Shown here: one piece after another, positions 11,471 through 20,475 of the stretch
How positions within the stretch are numbered: position 1 is the stretch's first letter
Layout: every line of letters begins with the position of its first letter
NCBI GenBank assembly: GCA_011032825.1
Contig: JAADJZ010000030.1
Span: 1 to 64,000, forward strand
DNA from: Massariosphaeria phaeospora
Lineage: Eukaryota > Ascomycota > Dothideomycetes > Pleosporales
DNA length: 64,000 nucleotides
Direction of reading: 5' to 3'
The notes under the pieces: generated by a model
Databases searched by the model: none
Seen by the model: the letters and a program-made list of their open reading frames with translations, nothing else
Told to the model about the DNA's origin: nothing
Position numbers and translations under genes: made by a program

Positions 11471-11827
11471 CTAGGCTGGTATACCTAATCCCGTTTCCAT
11501 TTCCAGGTTCGATTCCATCTCTATCTCCTCCCCGTCAACTCGTTGTCGTTGACCCCGCCGATACTGCATTATGGCAACAACCAAAGTCCCAAGGCCGAGG
11601 ATAGTTGAGAAAATGCCGAAGGTTATCGTTGGTACTAATGATTCTTGGTGGATGATTGACGACGGTGGAACGGGAATAACAGTTGAGGTGTTAGTGGAGG
11701 AAGTTTGGGGGCTGTCTTGGGATTCGCGAGATTGGATTGGCTGAGGCAGAGCCGAGGCGAGTGCAACGAGAAAGAGCCATGCTGAAAGCATTACGATAGT
11801 ATCAAGACAAGTGATTGGAGAAAGCAT
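11471..11827 (-). CDS. Small secretory-pathway protein with one TM segment
   Basis: An intronless 118-codon frame. If translation starts at the second ATG (11791) the protein begins MLSAWLFLVALASALPQP, a clean signal peptide. The first ATG adds 12 residues that would bury it, so I prefer the second. A Ser/Thr/Pro-rich extracellular stretch follows, then one hydrophobic helix (about VPTITFGIFSTILGLGTLVVAIM), a YRRGQRQR stop-transfer cluster and a short acidic tail. This is a type I single-span topology, as in small fungal wall-sensor-like or mucin-like proteins, but there is no WSC or other cysteine domain. Function unknown. Expression is unproven, but the combination of signal peptide and TM is unlikely by chance. 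Confidence 0.6.
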   Translation of the reverse strand: MLSPITCLDTIVMLSAWLFLVALASALPQPIQSRESQDSPQTSSTNTSTVIPVPPSSIIHQESLVPTITFGIFSTILGLGTLVVAIMQYRRGQRQRVDGEEIEMESNLEMETGLGIPA

Positions 11828-13279
11828 GTTTCGTTTAATCCGAGTTTGTCTAGAGGTAGGTGTCGTTTGGCAGCCAATGCAAGAAGTATTTATTGCTGCG
11901 TTCTTCCACTGGGACCTACGTAGTTTTGGCCCTGAGGCTACGCATCCCCTACGTAGCCGTTCCTGTCACACAACGGACAAGCCTTTTGCAAGCCACCAGT
12001 ATCTTGGATACCCGGCACCTCTGAACATACAACACCCTTCAAAGACACATCGAAAGCGCGACGAAGAACGCGAACCCCTGTCGGGAACATAGAACTGATG
12101 AAGAGCATCCTCTGTCCCATCTCTAGGTCGAGATTATCCGTGATCCCTGGTGGAAAGAATCCATAAATCCTGGTCAGGGTACGTCGCCGCGAGAACTACC
12201 ACGCTACGTCGTCGCGAGCTTCGTTAATGCCCCTGATATACTACGGCTCGCGGCTTCTTTTCTCGTGTCCGCTACCACCACAATTGCAGAGGCCTGCGTT
12301 CTGCCTTGCTGGGGTACTGCATTCTGTACTACGTGTCAACACAATTTGTGTATCCGGTCCATAACACCTGGTACATGTCAAGAGTCCCATTGTTCTAGTA
12401 TCGATCTCCTACTGCACGTCGTGGTCCTGACGGTTGTTTATCATGCATCTTTGTCTTAATGTCAGCCGTCTGCATAGCGTCGTTGTGATGGTGGCTTTCG
12501 ACTGGGGCCCTTTCGCTCTGCCAGGCACTAGTACTATATCTGGTGCGCGTGATGGCAGTTGTCTTGGCGGCTCGTGTTACCTTCCACAACATACATGAAC
12601 CGGGTATCCAGCTCAGGGTACTTTGAAATTCACAACCGAGATCGACAGGGGAGAAAGATCGAGACGAGCAGTCGTTTTTCCACCATCCGATCCTAGCTGC
12701 TCACCCAATATCTAGGCAGCCGTGGCGGAGGCGGACACGGACACGCAGACACTGGAATTCAGCATGCACTGACACCTTTTGGGAGCAATTTCTTTCAACC
12801 CACAGCCGTGTGCTTTGTCTCACGCGTGCAAGTGAGGTAATCCCTCGGCGAATTTGAATGACGATAGTGGGCCGCGCGGCTGGCGACTAAACTGAGGAGC
12901 CGCGTTACTTATTGATCCTATGTAGAATCAATGATTTGAGATTTCGAAAGCGACGCACTGATACTGCGAGGAAATTTAGACATGTTATGTGTGGGATACA
13001 TGGCAAAAGTGGTAGTTTCCACGCGTCCGAACAGCCCACGGCTTTTTCGTATGCCGAATGGATGATGGTTTTACAAGTGTCAAGTTCGAAAAGCGACGTT
13101 GGAAAGCCCTGTATTAAGGGTATGGATGAAAAAGACCCGAAGAAAGCATGAATTAGGTGAAGGGGTGGTTGGAAGCGTTACACTCACTTGATATCTGTAC
13201 TAAACAACAAAACGCACATAGACAAGAAAGCAAGAATTTTGTCGAACCTTGAACCACCTATTGATCTCGCACGACATAG
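11828..13279. other. Intergenic, 1.45 kb, nothing recognised
   Basis: No coding region can be supported. A few short palindromes containing CTACGTAG occur at about 11918-11957. The right part is the 3' flank of the kinase gene. Confidence 0.5.
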
Positions 13280-15040
13280 TCAGTCGAATCCCCACTCCCC
13301 CGCCTCAAGTAAGCTCTGGCTAGCCACGTAGCTGAACCCACCAAATGGGTTTTGCCCATCTAGCATGAACTCATCGAAGCTTTTCTGCATAGCCACCGGA
13401 CTCAACGGTAAATCCGTGAAATCAGCGTCGAAGTTCTCCGCAAGCTCTGGATCCGTGATAAGGGGCTGAATTGGCGGTTCCAGTTCCCGAGCCTCCAGCT
13501 TCTTCCAGTTGATCTTGCGGAAGAACCGGTGGGACTTGATGATCTGGAGATCCTTCGGCATGTTTCCACCTAGTCGCTTCTTCGGTTCCTTGCGAAGTAG
13601 GCGCGTCATTAAGTCTTTCGCGTCCGCGCTGAGATAGTAGGGCAGCACGAGTTTCTGCTTGACAATCTTCTCCTGGATCTTTGCGTTGTTGTTGGCGACG
13701 AACGGGGGTGAACCAGTCAGGAGATTGAAGCAGAGAGCACCGAGAGACCACCAATCCACTGCTGTGCCATACTCGGCCCCCTGGATGACTTCAGGGGCCA
13801 TGTACTCGGCAGTGCCAAGGAAGGAGCGGCATTTGGTTTCGTCGTCAATAGCGACTTTGCTCAGGCCAAAGTCTGTCAAGAGGAGGTGACCCTCGGAGTC
13901 TAGGAGACAGTTCTCGGGCTTGAGGTCACGATAGACAACGCCCACGGTACGGTGGAGATGATCGAGAGCAAGGACTACTTCAGCGAGGTAGAACGCTGAA
14001 ACATCTTCCGAGAACATGCGTTCGCTCGCAAGGTGGTGAAAGAGCTCGCCTCCTTGCGCGTACTCGAGGATCAGGTAAAGCTTCTCATGGTCCTGAAAGG
14101 CATAAAACAGGTTCACGATGAACGGGTGTCGGTTAACGCTTTCCAGAATCGCGCGTTCGGTTTTAGTCTGCTCAATGAGCTTCTTGTGCACCGTGAGCGA
14201 GGCCTTCTTGAACTGCTTCTGCGCGTACAGACGACCTGTAGCACGCTGTCTGACCAAGAGAACCGTGCCATAGCTGCCCTTCCCGAGACAGGTCAAGGGT
14301 TGGAAGTCTTCCGCAGTCATTTTGCGCGCATAGTCACTCGTGACGAATGTGAACACCTTCGAAGGGACATCGGGGCTGATGAAGTCCTGGTCTATGTTGA
14401 CTTCGTAGCTTTCCATTTCCGTTCTATCGCTGTCGCTATCGAGTCCCGAGATGCTGGTATTGCTGGAGATACCCGTCTTGGCCACCCCGGTCCACGATGC
14501 TTTCATCGGTGAATCGACCCGAGAGCCGATACTGAGGGCCTCCAGTTGCTGTTTGAGATTACTGATACCGCCGGCGGCAGAGGTTGGTCGCAAAGCAGGA
14601 CTGCTAGTCACACTAGGAAACCCCGATCTCGTAGGCCCTAGGTACGGCGTAGACACAAGAGAGAAATCCGATTCCTCCCCAGCAGACGTGACCGGAGTCT
14701 GGAAGCCGCGGATGGTGTTGGTAGCGGGCGCACCAGGCTTCATGGCTTTCTTCTTCTTCTTTTTCTTCTGCGCCTTCTTCATGACCACATCGAAGTCCAG
14801 TTTCTCCGTGGTTGGTAGCTGTTTAATCTCTCCCTTGTGCGGAACCAGACGCTTGGGCAGAGGAGAAGCGATGTTGATGGGCGGGGTACCGATTCTAAGG
14901 GAGTTTTTGGGTGCATCAATATCCATGTCTTCTACTGCGTTAGCGAAGTCATCCGCGCCAGCCAATCCGGAACCCAGGCTCCGCTGCACTCTCTGGGTTG
15001 TAAGATGCGCATCGTCGTGGTCGAAGGTGAAGAGTGCCAT
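13280..15040 (-). CDS. AGC serine/threonine kinase, S6K/Psk1-like
   Basis: A single-exon, 586-aa protein. Residues 1-240 form a disordered regulatory arm with a poly-lysine run (about 89-101) encoded by a TTC/TTT repeat. The kinase domain begins near 244. It has the glycine loop GKGSYG (253-258), the ATP lysine in YAQKQFKK (Lys275), the catalytic loop YRDLKPEN (Asp372), DFG (390-392), activation-loop FLGTAEYMAPE and APE (415-417). An AGC C-terminal domain follows, with FRKINWKKLEARELEPPIQP, a turn-motif-like LPLSP and a hydrophobic motif FGGFSY (566-571). This pattern fits S6 kinase relatives such as fission yeast Psk1, which act downstream of TORC1 and PDK1. YRD rather than HRD is usual in AGC kinases. 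All catalytic residues are present, so it should be active; the exact orthologue name is not certain. Confidence 0.88.
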   Translation of the reverse strand: MALFTFDHDDAHLTTQRVQRSLGSGLAGADDFANAVEDMDIDAPKNSLRIGTPPINIASPLPKRLVPHKGEIKQLPTTEKLDFDVVMKKAQKKKKKKKAMKPGAPATNTIRGFQTPVTSAGEESDFSLVSTPYLGPTRSGFPSVTSSPALRPTSAAGGISNLKQQLEALSIGSRVDSPMKASWTGVAKTGISSNTSISGLDSDSDRTEMESYEVNIDQDFISPDVPSKVFTFVTSDYARKMTAEDFQPLTCLGKGSYGTVLLVRQRATGRLYAQKQFKKASLTVHKKLIEQTKTERAILESVNRHPFIVNLFYAFQDHEKLYLILEYAQGGELFHHLASERMFSEDVSAFYLAEVVLALDHLHRTVGVVYRDLKPENCLLDSEGHLLLTDFGLSKVAIDDETKCRSFLGTAEYMAPEVIQGAEYGTAVDWWSLGALCFNLLTGSPPFVANNNAKIQEKIVKQKLVLPYYLSADAKDLMTRLLRKEPKKRLGGNMPKDLQIIKSHRFFRKINWKKLEARELEPPIQPLITDPELAENFDADFTDLPLSPVAMQKSFDEFMLDGQNPFGGFSYVASQSLLEAGEWGFD

Positions 15041-16014
15041 CGCACTTGTTTAGATCGCCAACGCGTAAAAACTAATCGTGTGCTTATGTTACCAAGTCGT
15101 AGCTTAGTTCTAAGCTGCCGCTGTCAGCATCTGTGTCGCCCAGCGACTTCAAGGATTCGGCGTACAGGTAATCCGGATATCCAACTCGTATGGTTTACCG
15201 TCCGCCTGATCAAGGCGGACCTCGCGCGGCTACACACCAAAGTAGGGAGGCAAAGCTTGCGTCAGTCTGGTTGAGGCCGAATGCGCGGGTCGTCTTCGGG
15301 GTTGCGCTTGCGGCCACGGCGAAGTCGCGGTGGGTCAAGTAGAAAGCGGTCGGCGTGTTGGAGGTGGAGCCCATGAATGGAGTTCTGAGGATAGCTGTGT
15401 GTCGAAAATAAAACCAGGTGTCGCGCCTGGCCTGCTGTTTAAGTCGTGTGGAGTGGTGTCGCGTCGGTGAGAGGGAGGTGAAGAGGCCAACGCGGAGGTT
15501 CCGCATTCAAGTTTAATTTTAGGCCGCGCCTTGGCATGTGAATAAGCTTGCCCACTTGCGGCCGACCTATCAGCAATATGACCATGCAAGTCATCATGCG
15601 CAAAGTCATGAGCTCATGGAATACTGGTCAGTCACAAATTGAGCGCCGTTTACACTGTGCGCAGAGGTTATGTTGCGCCACAATTGCGAAGGTCACTCTA
15701 GCGGACTAGCGGACAGTTGTTTGATATGAGACCTCGGAACCCTATGGCCGGCCAGTTTGCTAAATAAAGTGCTTCGCGCAAACTGCTCCAACATCTGTGC
15801 TAGATAGATATAACCATAAGCAAGGCTGTTTTCCATAAGAAGGGTTGAAGTCTCTATGGGTCATCTAGTTAATTCAATAGCAAGCAGCCTCTTCTCTGAT
15901 ATCGTTCAGCCAAAAAAAAAATGACCAGGTGTATGCATGCAACAAGCAAGCAAGTAAGTAATCACACCCCGTGTATCTCAAGGCCGAAAAAAATGCAAAA
16001 AGAAACAATCAGCC
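15041..16014. other. 5' flank of the kinase gene
   Basis: 974 bp between the kinase start and the tRNA 3' end. It presumably contains the kinase promoter and, next to the tRNA on its strand, the Pol III terminator (a T-run on the minus strand, seen as the AAAAAAA run near 15987-15993). No gene recognised. Confidence 0.4.
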
Positions 16015-16099
16015 TGCCCGCTATCAGAATCGAACTGATGACCTTATCATGGCTTTATTCGGCTACTAGTGATACGCTCTACCACTGAGCCAAGCGGGC
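16015..16099 (-). tRNA. tRNA-Thr (AGT) with 13-nt intron
   Basis: Read on the minus strand, a full cloverleaf forms. The acceptor stem is GCCCGCT/AGCGGGC with discriminator A. The D arm is GCTC-AGTGGTA-GAGC, which also gives an A box. The anticodon stem is TATCA/TGATA, and the T arm is ATCAG-TTCGATT-CTGAT with a canonical B-box core. The anticodon loop reads CT-AGT-A, then a 13-nt insertion (GCCGAATAAAGCC), then A. The insertion is at the canonical 37/38 intron position, so the mature tRNA is 72 nt and decodes ACU/ACC after A34-to-I34 conversion. The 3' CCA is not encoded, as expected in eukaryotes. The transposon at 16280-18402 starts 181 bp upstream of this tRNA. Confidence 0.93.
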
Positions 16100-16279
16100 T
16101 GAGTTGTTATTTGATGTGAATTACTCAGGTGTGAAAATATATAACCATGAAAGGATAATTGCTGAACAACGTTAAATATTACCGGCGTGAAGGGGAGCGA
16201 AGACGGGGTTCCGTGACGCGGAGTAAGTGGGGCTTGAGCAGAGTTTTACTTTGGTAAGACAGGGGCTGGCTTACCGGTA

Positions 16280-16320
16280 CTGTGCCCGTGCGCACCGTGC
16301 CCGGAGTCGGCCCGTGCCCC
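16280..16320. repeat. Left 41-bp terminal inverted repeat
   Basis: Exact reverse complement of 18362-18402; preceded by the TA duplication at 16278-16279. Confidence 0.95.
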
Positions 16321-16597
16321 AAAAACAACATGCTCACCACCACAAACATGAGTTTATTGCAATAGCTACAATAGCTATTGTTGCGAGATTTTTTGCTAGA
16401 GTAATTGAGATGAGGCTTTTGTACAGCTTGTATTATCTATATTTAGATGGAACGTTGATGGCGCGGCTGCGGCTGTTCACTCTGGGTGGAGCAGCTAATG
16501 CAGCTTCAGGCGACGCCGCGCGAGCTGCACCACCACCCGTACGTTTCTGACGCTTATCCTTAGGTGAGAATGCTCGTAAGGCTTTGCGCTTGCCTGT

Positions 16598-18304
16598 TTA
16601 GGACGTTTGTAGAGCCTTTTTAGTGTTCTGAGCTTCAATCTTGCGTGCGCGCTCAGCTACTTTCTCAGCTCTCTCTTTCTCTTTGACTACTTTAGCTGCC
16701 TCCCGCGCTACGCGTCTCTCCTCGGCCTCAGTTTCACGGAGGAGTTTAGCTAAGGCTTGAAGCTCTTTTCGGTTAGCTCGCGCAAGCTTCTGCATATGCT
16801 CATTTTTCTTTTTAACCTTCTCTCGAGCACGTGCCTTACGGACCTTGCTAGGTAACTACTACTTAGCTCTACTATGATACTCCTTGCGCTGCTGCAAATC
16901 TAGAGGTTTGCTATGCTTTTTGTGCTTCTTCTTAGCTAATAGAGCCTCTTTTAAGCCACCGTTTTCGTGGTTAAGAAGCTTGTTCTGGACCTGAAAGTAG
17001 TGAACTGTAAGGCTAAGCTCTTTTGACTCCTTTGCGCCTTCATCCTTTACCGCAGACCGTACGAGGCGATCTAGGTAACGCCAATTAGAATCCCTAAGAG
17101 CAGATACCTCACCTCCATCTATTTTATCTTTATTCGAAGCTCTTTGGGTGAAGCGTTTGAGTATAACGTCTAGATCCATAGGCCAAATACCGGTGGCTTC
17201 AAAAGACTTAAGAACAGTCTCTTTCTTAAACGAAGCTTGCTACGATCTCCAGAACAACGGGAAGAAGTCTTCTTTCTTGATTAGAACTAGCCCTTGGCTG
17301 CGCTGGATATAAGACGATAGCTCCTTGCTGTAAGAGTTGGATAGGGGCTTGAACATAACGACGTCAAAGGGTTGGAGCGTGTGAGTTGAGTGAGAGGGAA
17401 GTATAGCCAGAAGTATCCGATTGCGGTTACAATAGTCAATAAACTCCATCGTTAGGTAGCTCCTATGGCCGTCAACGATAAGCAATTGGTAGGCTCGTCG
17501 AGCTTGCTTCTTCGTACAGCGATTAAACACCTGCTCAAGCTATGCCAATCCAACATCGTTGTTGTTCCGACTAAAGAGAGTTGAGGTAACAAAGACGTCG
17601 TGTTTTCTAGCTCTAATATCGGCCACCTATGTCGATTGTAGTGTCTTTGATGCGCTCTTATAAATAAGGCTAGGCAGCAACAACGTCTCATCTGCGCAAA
17701 CCGCTGCCACGAGGGTTATCCACTTACGTGAGCTATCCTAGCGGGCTGCCTTTACCTCCTTTTTCTCCTATAAACGTCGGGAGAACACCTGTTTCAAGCG
17801 GCCGATTACACTAATTATAAACCTCTTTTCATCTATATTGTACGTTTGCTTAGGCTGAACGTTGTACTCCTTTATTTTCTTATGCAGAAAGTCAAAGTAT
17901 AGCTTGTACTTATCCCCTAAGTCAGCTGCGTGGCGGTTAGAGTCCATAGCGGCTGTCCATTTTGAGATGAGATTGCCCTAGTTTCGGTGAAGGAAGCGCG
18001 TGACCTAGCTGTCGGAGACGGGTGATTTGGCTATCTCAGACCCAAAATTTCGCACCATATCTCTTGTAGGAGGTAGCTCTCGCTTTGTTAAGCCTACGAT
18101 ATACCGCACAAGCTCTAACTCTTGTTGTGGGCTGAGTTTCTGGTGCGACGCGTTCCCGGCGTCCTAGGAAGCTGTCACGCCCCTCCACCTTCGCCCTAGC
18201 GTCGAGCGGTTGACGCCATATTGATCAGCAACCTGTTGGAGGGTATATTTTGCGCCTGGTTCGCGCGAGTTCAAATCTTCAATCGCCTTGTCGATCGGAT
18301 CCAT
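16598..18304 (-). pseudogene. DDE transposase, ten in-frame TAG codons
   Basis: From ATG at 18304 to TAA at 16598 the minus strand keeps one frame of 569 codons, with no indel. It encodes an N-terminal helix-turn-helix of Psq type (IDKAIEDLNSREPG..YTLQQVADQYGVNRSTLGRRW). A DDE_1-type core follows, with its three acidic positions recognisable in YNIDEKRF, LLIVDGHRSY and LQPFDVVMFKPL. The Lys/Glu-rich C-terminal coiled region is typical of fungal pogo/Fot transposases. The frame is broken only by TAG codons, whose complements start at 18164, 18005, 17978, 17768, 17738, 17627, 17540, 17240, 16859 and 16856. Several fall where the family has Trp (TGG) or Gln (CAG). That is the expected result of CpA-to-TpA mutation, the RIP signature. 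Confidence 0.9.
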
Positions 18305-18361
18305 GGTGGTTGAGTAGTCGCGTGTTGAAGAAGGTGAGTTGGGACGCGAGTTTGTTGTTGC

Positions 18362-18402
18362 GGGGCACGGGCCGACTCCGGGCACGGTGCGCACGGGCAC
18401 AG
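18362..18402. repeat. Right 41-bp terminal inverted repeat
   Basis: Exact reverse complement of 16280-16320; followed by the TA duplication at 18403-18404. Confidence 0.95.
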
Positions 18403-18404
18403 TA

Positions 18405-18757
18405 GCCGAAAGAGGTAACACACGGACAAGGATAAATTTCGTCACAGCTGCAAATTACGCCTCCCTAAGACAACATAATGTGGTGAACGAAGCGCTATAT
18501 ATTGATGCAGCGATTCAAATAGTGATAGAGGCTATTCATATCATATGACATATTTATACTGCTTTTTGGACGCTATATGCACCATGGAGACAATTTTCCA
18601 TACTAATTACTCCATACTATCCACTCAGCCTGTGCAACTTCCTGGCTACGAAGGATGAAAAGTGCTTCGCCTTTGGAATATCATACTGCGTCATATAACA
18701 CCATCACTGGCTTTCCATTCCAACTATATTACATCCTGAAATCAATTGGACGAGTGC
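18405..18757. other. Spacer between transposon and chitin deacetylase
   Basis: 353 AT-rich bp forming the 3' flank of the chitin deacetylase gene; nothing else recognised. Confidence 0.5.
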
Positions 18758-20475
18758 TCAAGTGCAGGTACCGAACCCCTTGATACATCCAGTCCCGCAA
18801 TGGCCGGTCGTCGAGCCGCACCAACCATACTGCGAACAGCAGTTTCCGAACGAAGAGCCCTGGCAGGTATTGCCAGTTGTTCCGCCGCATGTTCCGTCAG
18901 CGGAAACCTTATTCGTGGAAGATGGAGCTGGCGCAGCGGAAGTGCGAGTGGTGACCGGTCGCACAGATGAGACGGCTGAAGAGACGCCTCCGCTGGTACC
19001 ACATGTGCCAAAGGTAGACTGGCAGCCGGTACCACAGTAATCGGCAGTTGTCCCACACCAACCTGAAGCACTGCAGCAGTTCCCGAAGGTGCTTCCTTGG
19101 CAAGTGCTAAAGCTGATTGTTAGTGATTTGCTATGAGAGGACTGGTGAGAGAATACGTACAATCCGCCAGTGCCGCCGCAGGTTGCATCAGTGCTAGCCT
19201 TTTTAGTTCCAGTGGGAGCCGGAGCAGACGAAGCTCGTGTCGATGCGGACGGAACTCGTGTCGACGATACTGGGGTACCGGCACCGGTGCGGTACCAGTT
19301 GGCCTTGGGATCGCCAAGGCACTCGCCGACTGTCACGGCCCTGTAACCGAGCTGCGTAAGAGTTGAAAGCATGTAGTCAGTCAGATTGTAAGCAGTTTGT
19401 TCGTGGATATCGTGTCCAATGGCGAGGAATTGGTCGTTGGATGGGGCAGAGCCTGCCTGGGTGATATTGCCGCGGAACCAGTTCTTCGAGTTCTGGATCT
19501 TGTCAGGAGTATCTTGGTTGTAATCATCCGTGTCGACATCAAAGTAAGTAACATGGTAGCCGAGATCAGCCATGTCCTTCTCGCATCCCGAGCCGGCGGT
19601 GCAGCTCGAATAGGGCGGGCGCATGTATGTCGGGATGAAGCCCAAGATGTTACGAAGAGCCATTTCGTTCTTCCACATCTGCTGCTTGCGGTCGAGGGAA
19701 GTGACAGCACTCAAATCCAGATGTGTCCAAGTGTGACTGGCGATATGATGACCTTCGGCATTCATACGTTGAATAGTGGCCTTAAAGTCAGCGTCGGTAT
19801 CGATTTGACCTTTGTTGATGTTGTTGCCAGTGATGAAGAAGGTAGCCTTAGCGTTGTAGGTCTTGAAGACATCCAACACGTGGTTGGTGAACCCTTTGAA
19901 CGGGCCATCGTCATACGTGAGTGCAACAGTACCAGGTTGCTGGAAGTGGATTAGATAGGCCTGATGATACTACAGTGATACACTCACAACGCACTCGTAA
20001 ATACCGGCGCCGCCATATGCAACGTTCCCGACTTTGGTACGAGCGATGCTTGAAGTATTCGTCCCTGCTGGAGTCTGGTTCTCGGGACAGCCTGGACCGT
20101 ACTGGTAGTTGCAGCCAGGTGAGTAGCAGTACTCGTCGGTGTTACCGCACCCTATTTAGAACTTAGTACGTGAGCAATATGAGTTGATAGAGGTCGCATA
20201 CACCCTGATCCACTGCAGCAGTATCCTGGTGCGCAAGAACCGAATGAACCACCACACTGGTCTTGTGTGTTCTGACGGGTGTCCAAACGCCCGTGGTTGT
20301 GTGGGGCCTCGTGGTGGCTGCTGTCTGCAAGTCGGGCCTTGAGGGTGCTGAACATGTCCCTAGTCCTCAAGTCCTTGACGTTAAGTCCAACGATCCTTGG
20401 TATGGGCGCTCCATCGTGGGCGGTGACGAAAGGGGCGACTGCTGCAACGACAGCAAGAGTAGTAGAGAAGTACAT
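18758..20475 (-). CDS. Secreted chitin deacetylase with three CBM18 modules
   Basis: Four exons, complement(join(18758..19106,19161..19939,19988..20151,20202..20475)), give 521 aa. It has a signal peptide (MYFSTTLAVVAAVAPFVTA). An N-terminal CBM18 chitin-binding module lies at about 72-113. A carbohydrate esterase family 4 domain follows, with motif 1 TYDDG (154-158), motif 2 HTWTH (215-219) and motif 3 RPPYS (253-257). After a Ser/Thr-rich linker come two more CBM18 modules (about 400-441 and 479-521). CE4 enzymes remove acetyl groups from chitin or chitooligomers using a metal held by the motif-1 Asp and the two motif-2 His, all present. Intron 1 splits the aromatic WCG of the first CBM18. 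In plant-associated fungi such enzymes modify cell-wall chitin and can reduce its recognition; that role is not shown here. Confidence 0.9.

Larger units (their letters stand above)
16280..18402 (-). mobile_element. pogo/Fot1-like (Tc1/mariner superfamily) DNA transposon
   Basis: A full-length 2,123-bp element. Perfect 41-bp terminal inverted repeats lie at 16280-16320 and 18362-18402, starting CTGTGCCCGTGCGCACC and flanked on both sides by TA (16278-16279 and 18403-18404), the expected target-site duplication. Inside is one reverse-strand transposase frame (annotated separately). The TIRs are GC-rich and contain repeated CCGTGCCC-like submotifs that may be transposase contact sites. Size, TA duplication, Psq-type HTH and DDE_1-type catalytic core place it in the pogo/Fot1 group. 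It is non-autonomous now because the transposase is interrupted. Confidence 0.92.

Noticed and set aside
16598..18304. Idea that TAG is read as a sense codon (recoding) in the transposase
   Set aside because: The lost residues include both Trp and Gln positions and host genes end normally at TAG as well; CpA-to-TpA mutation explains all cases more simply.
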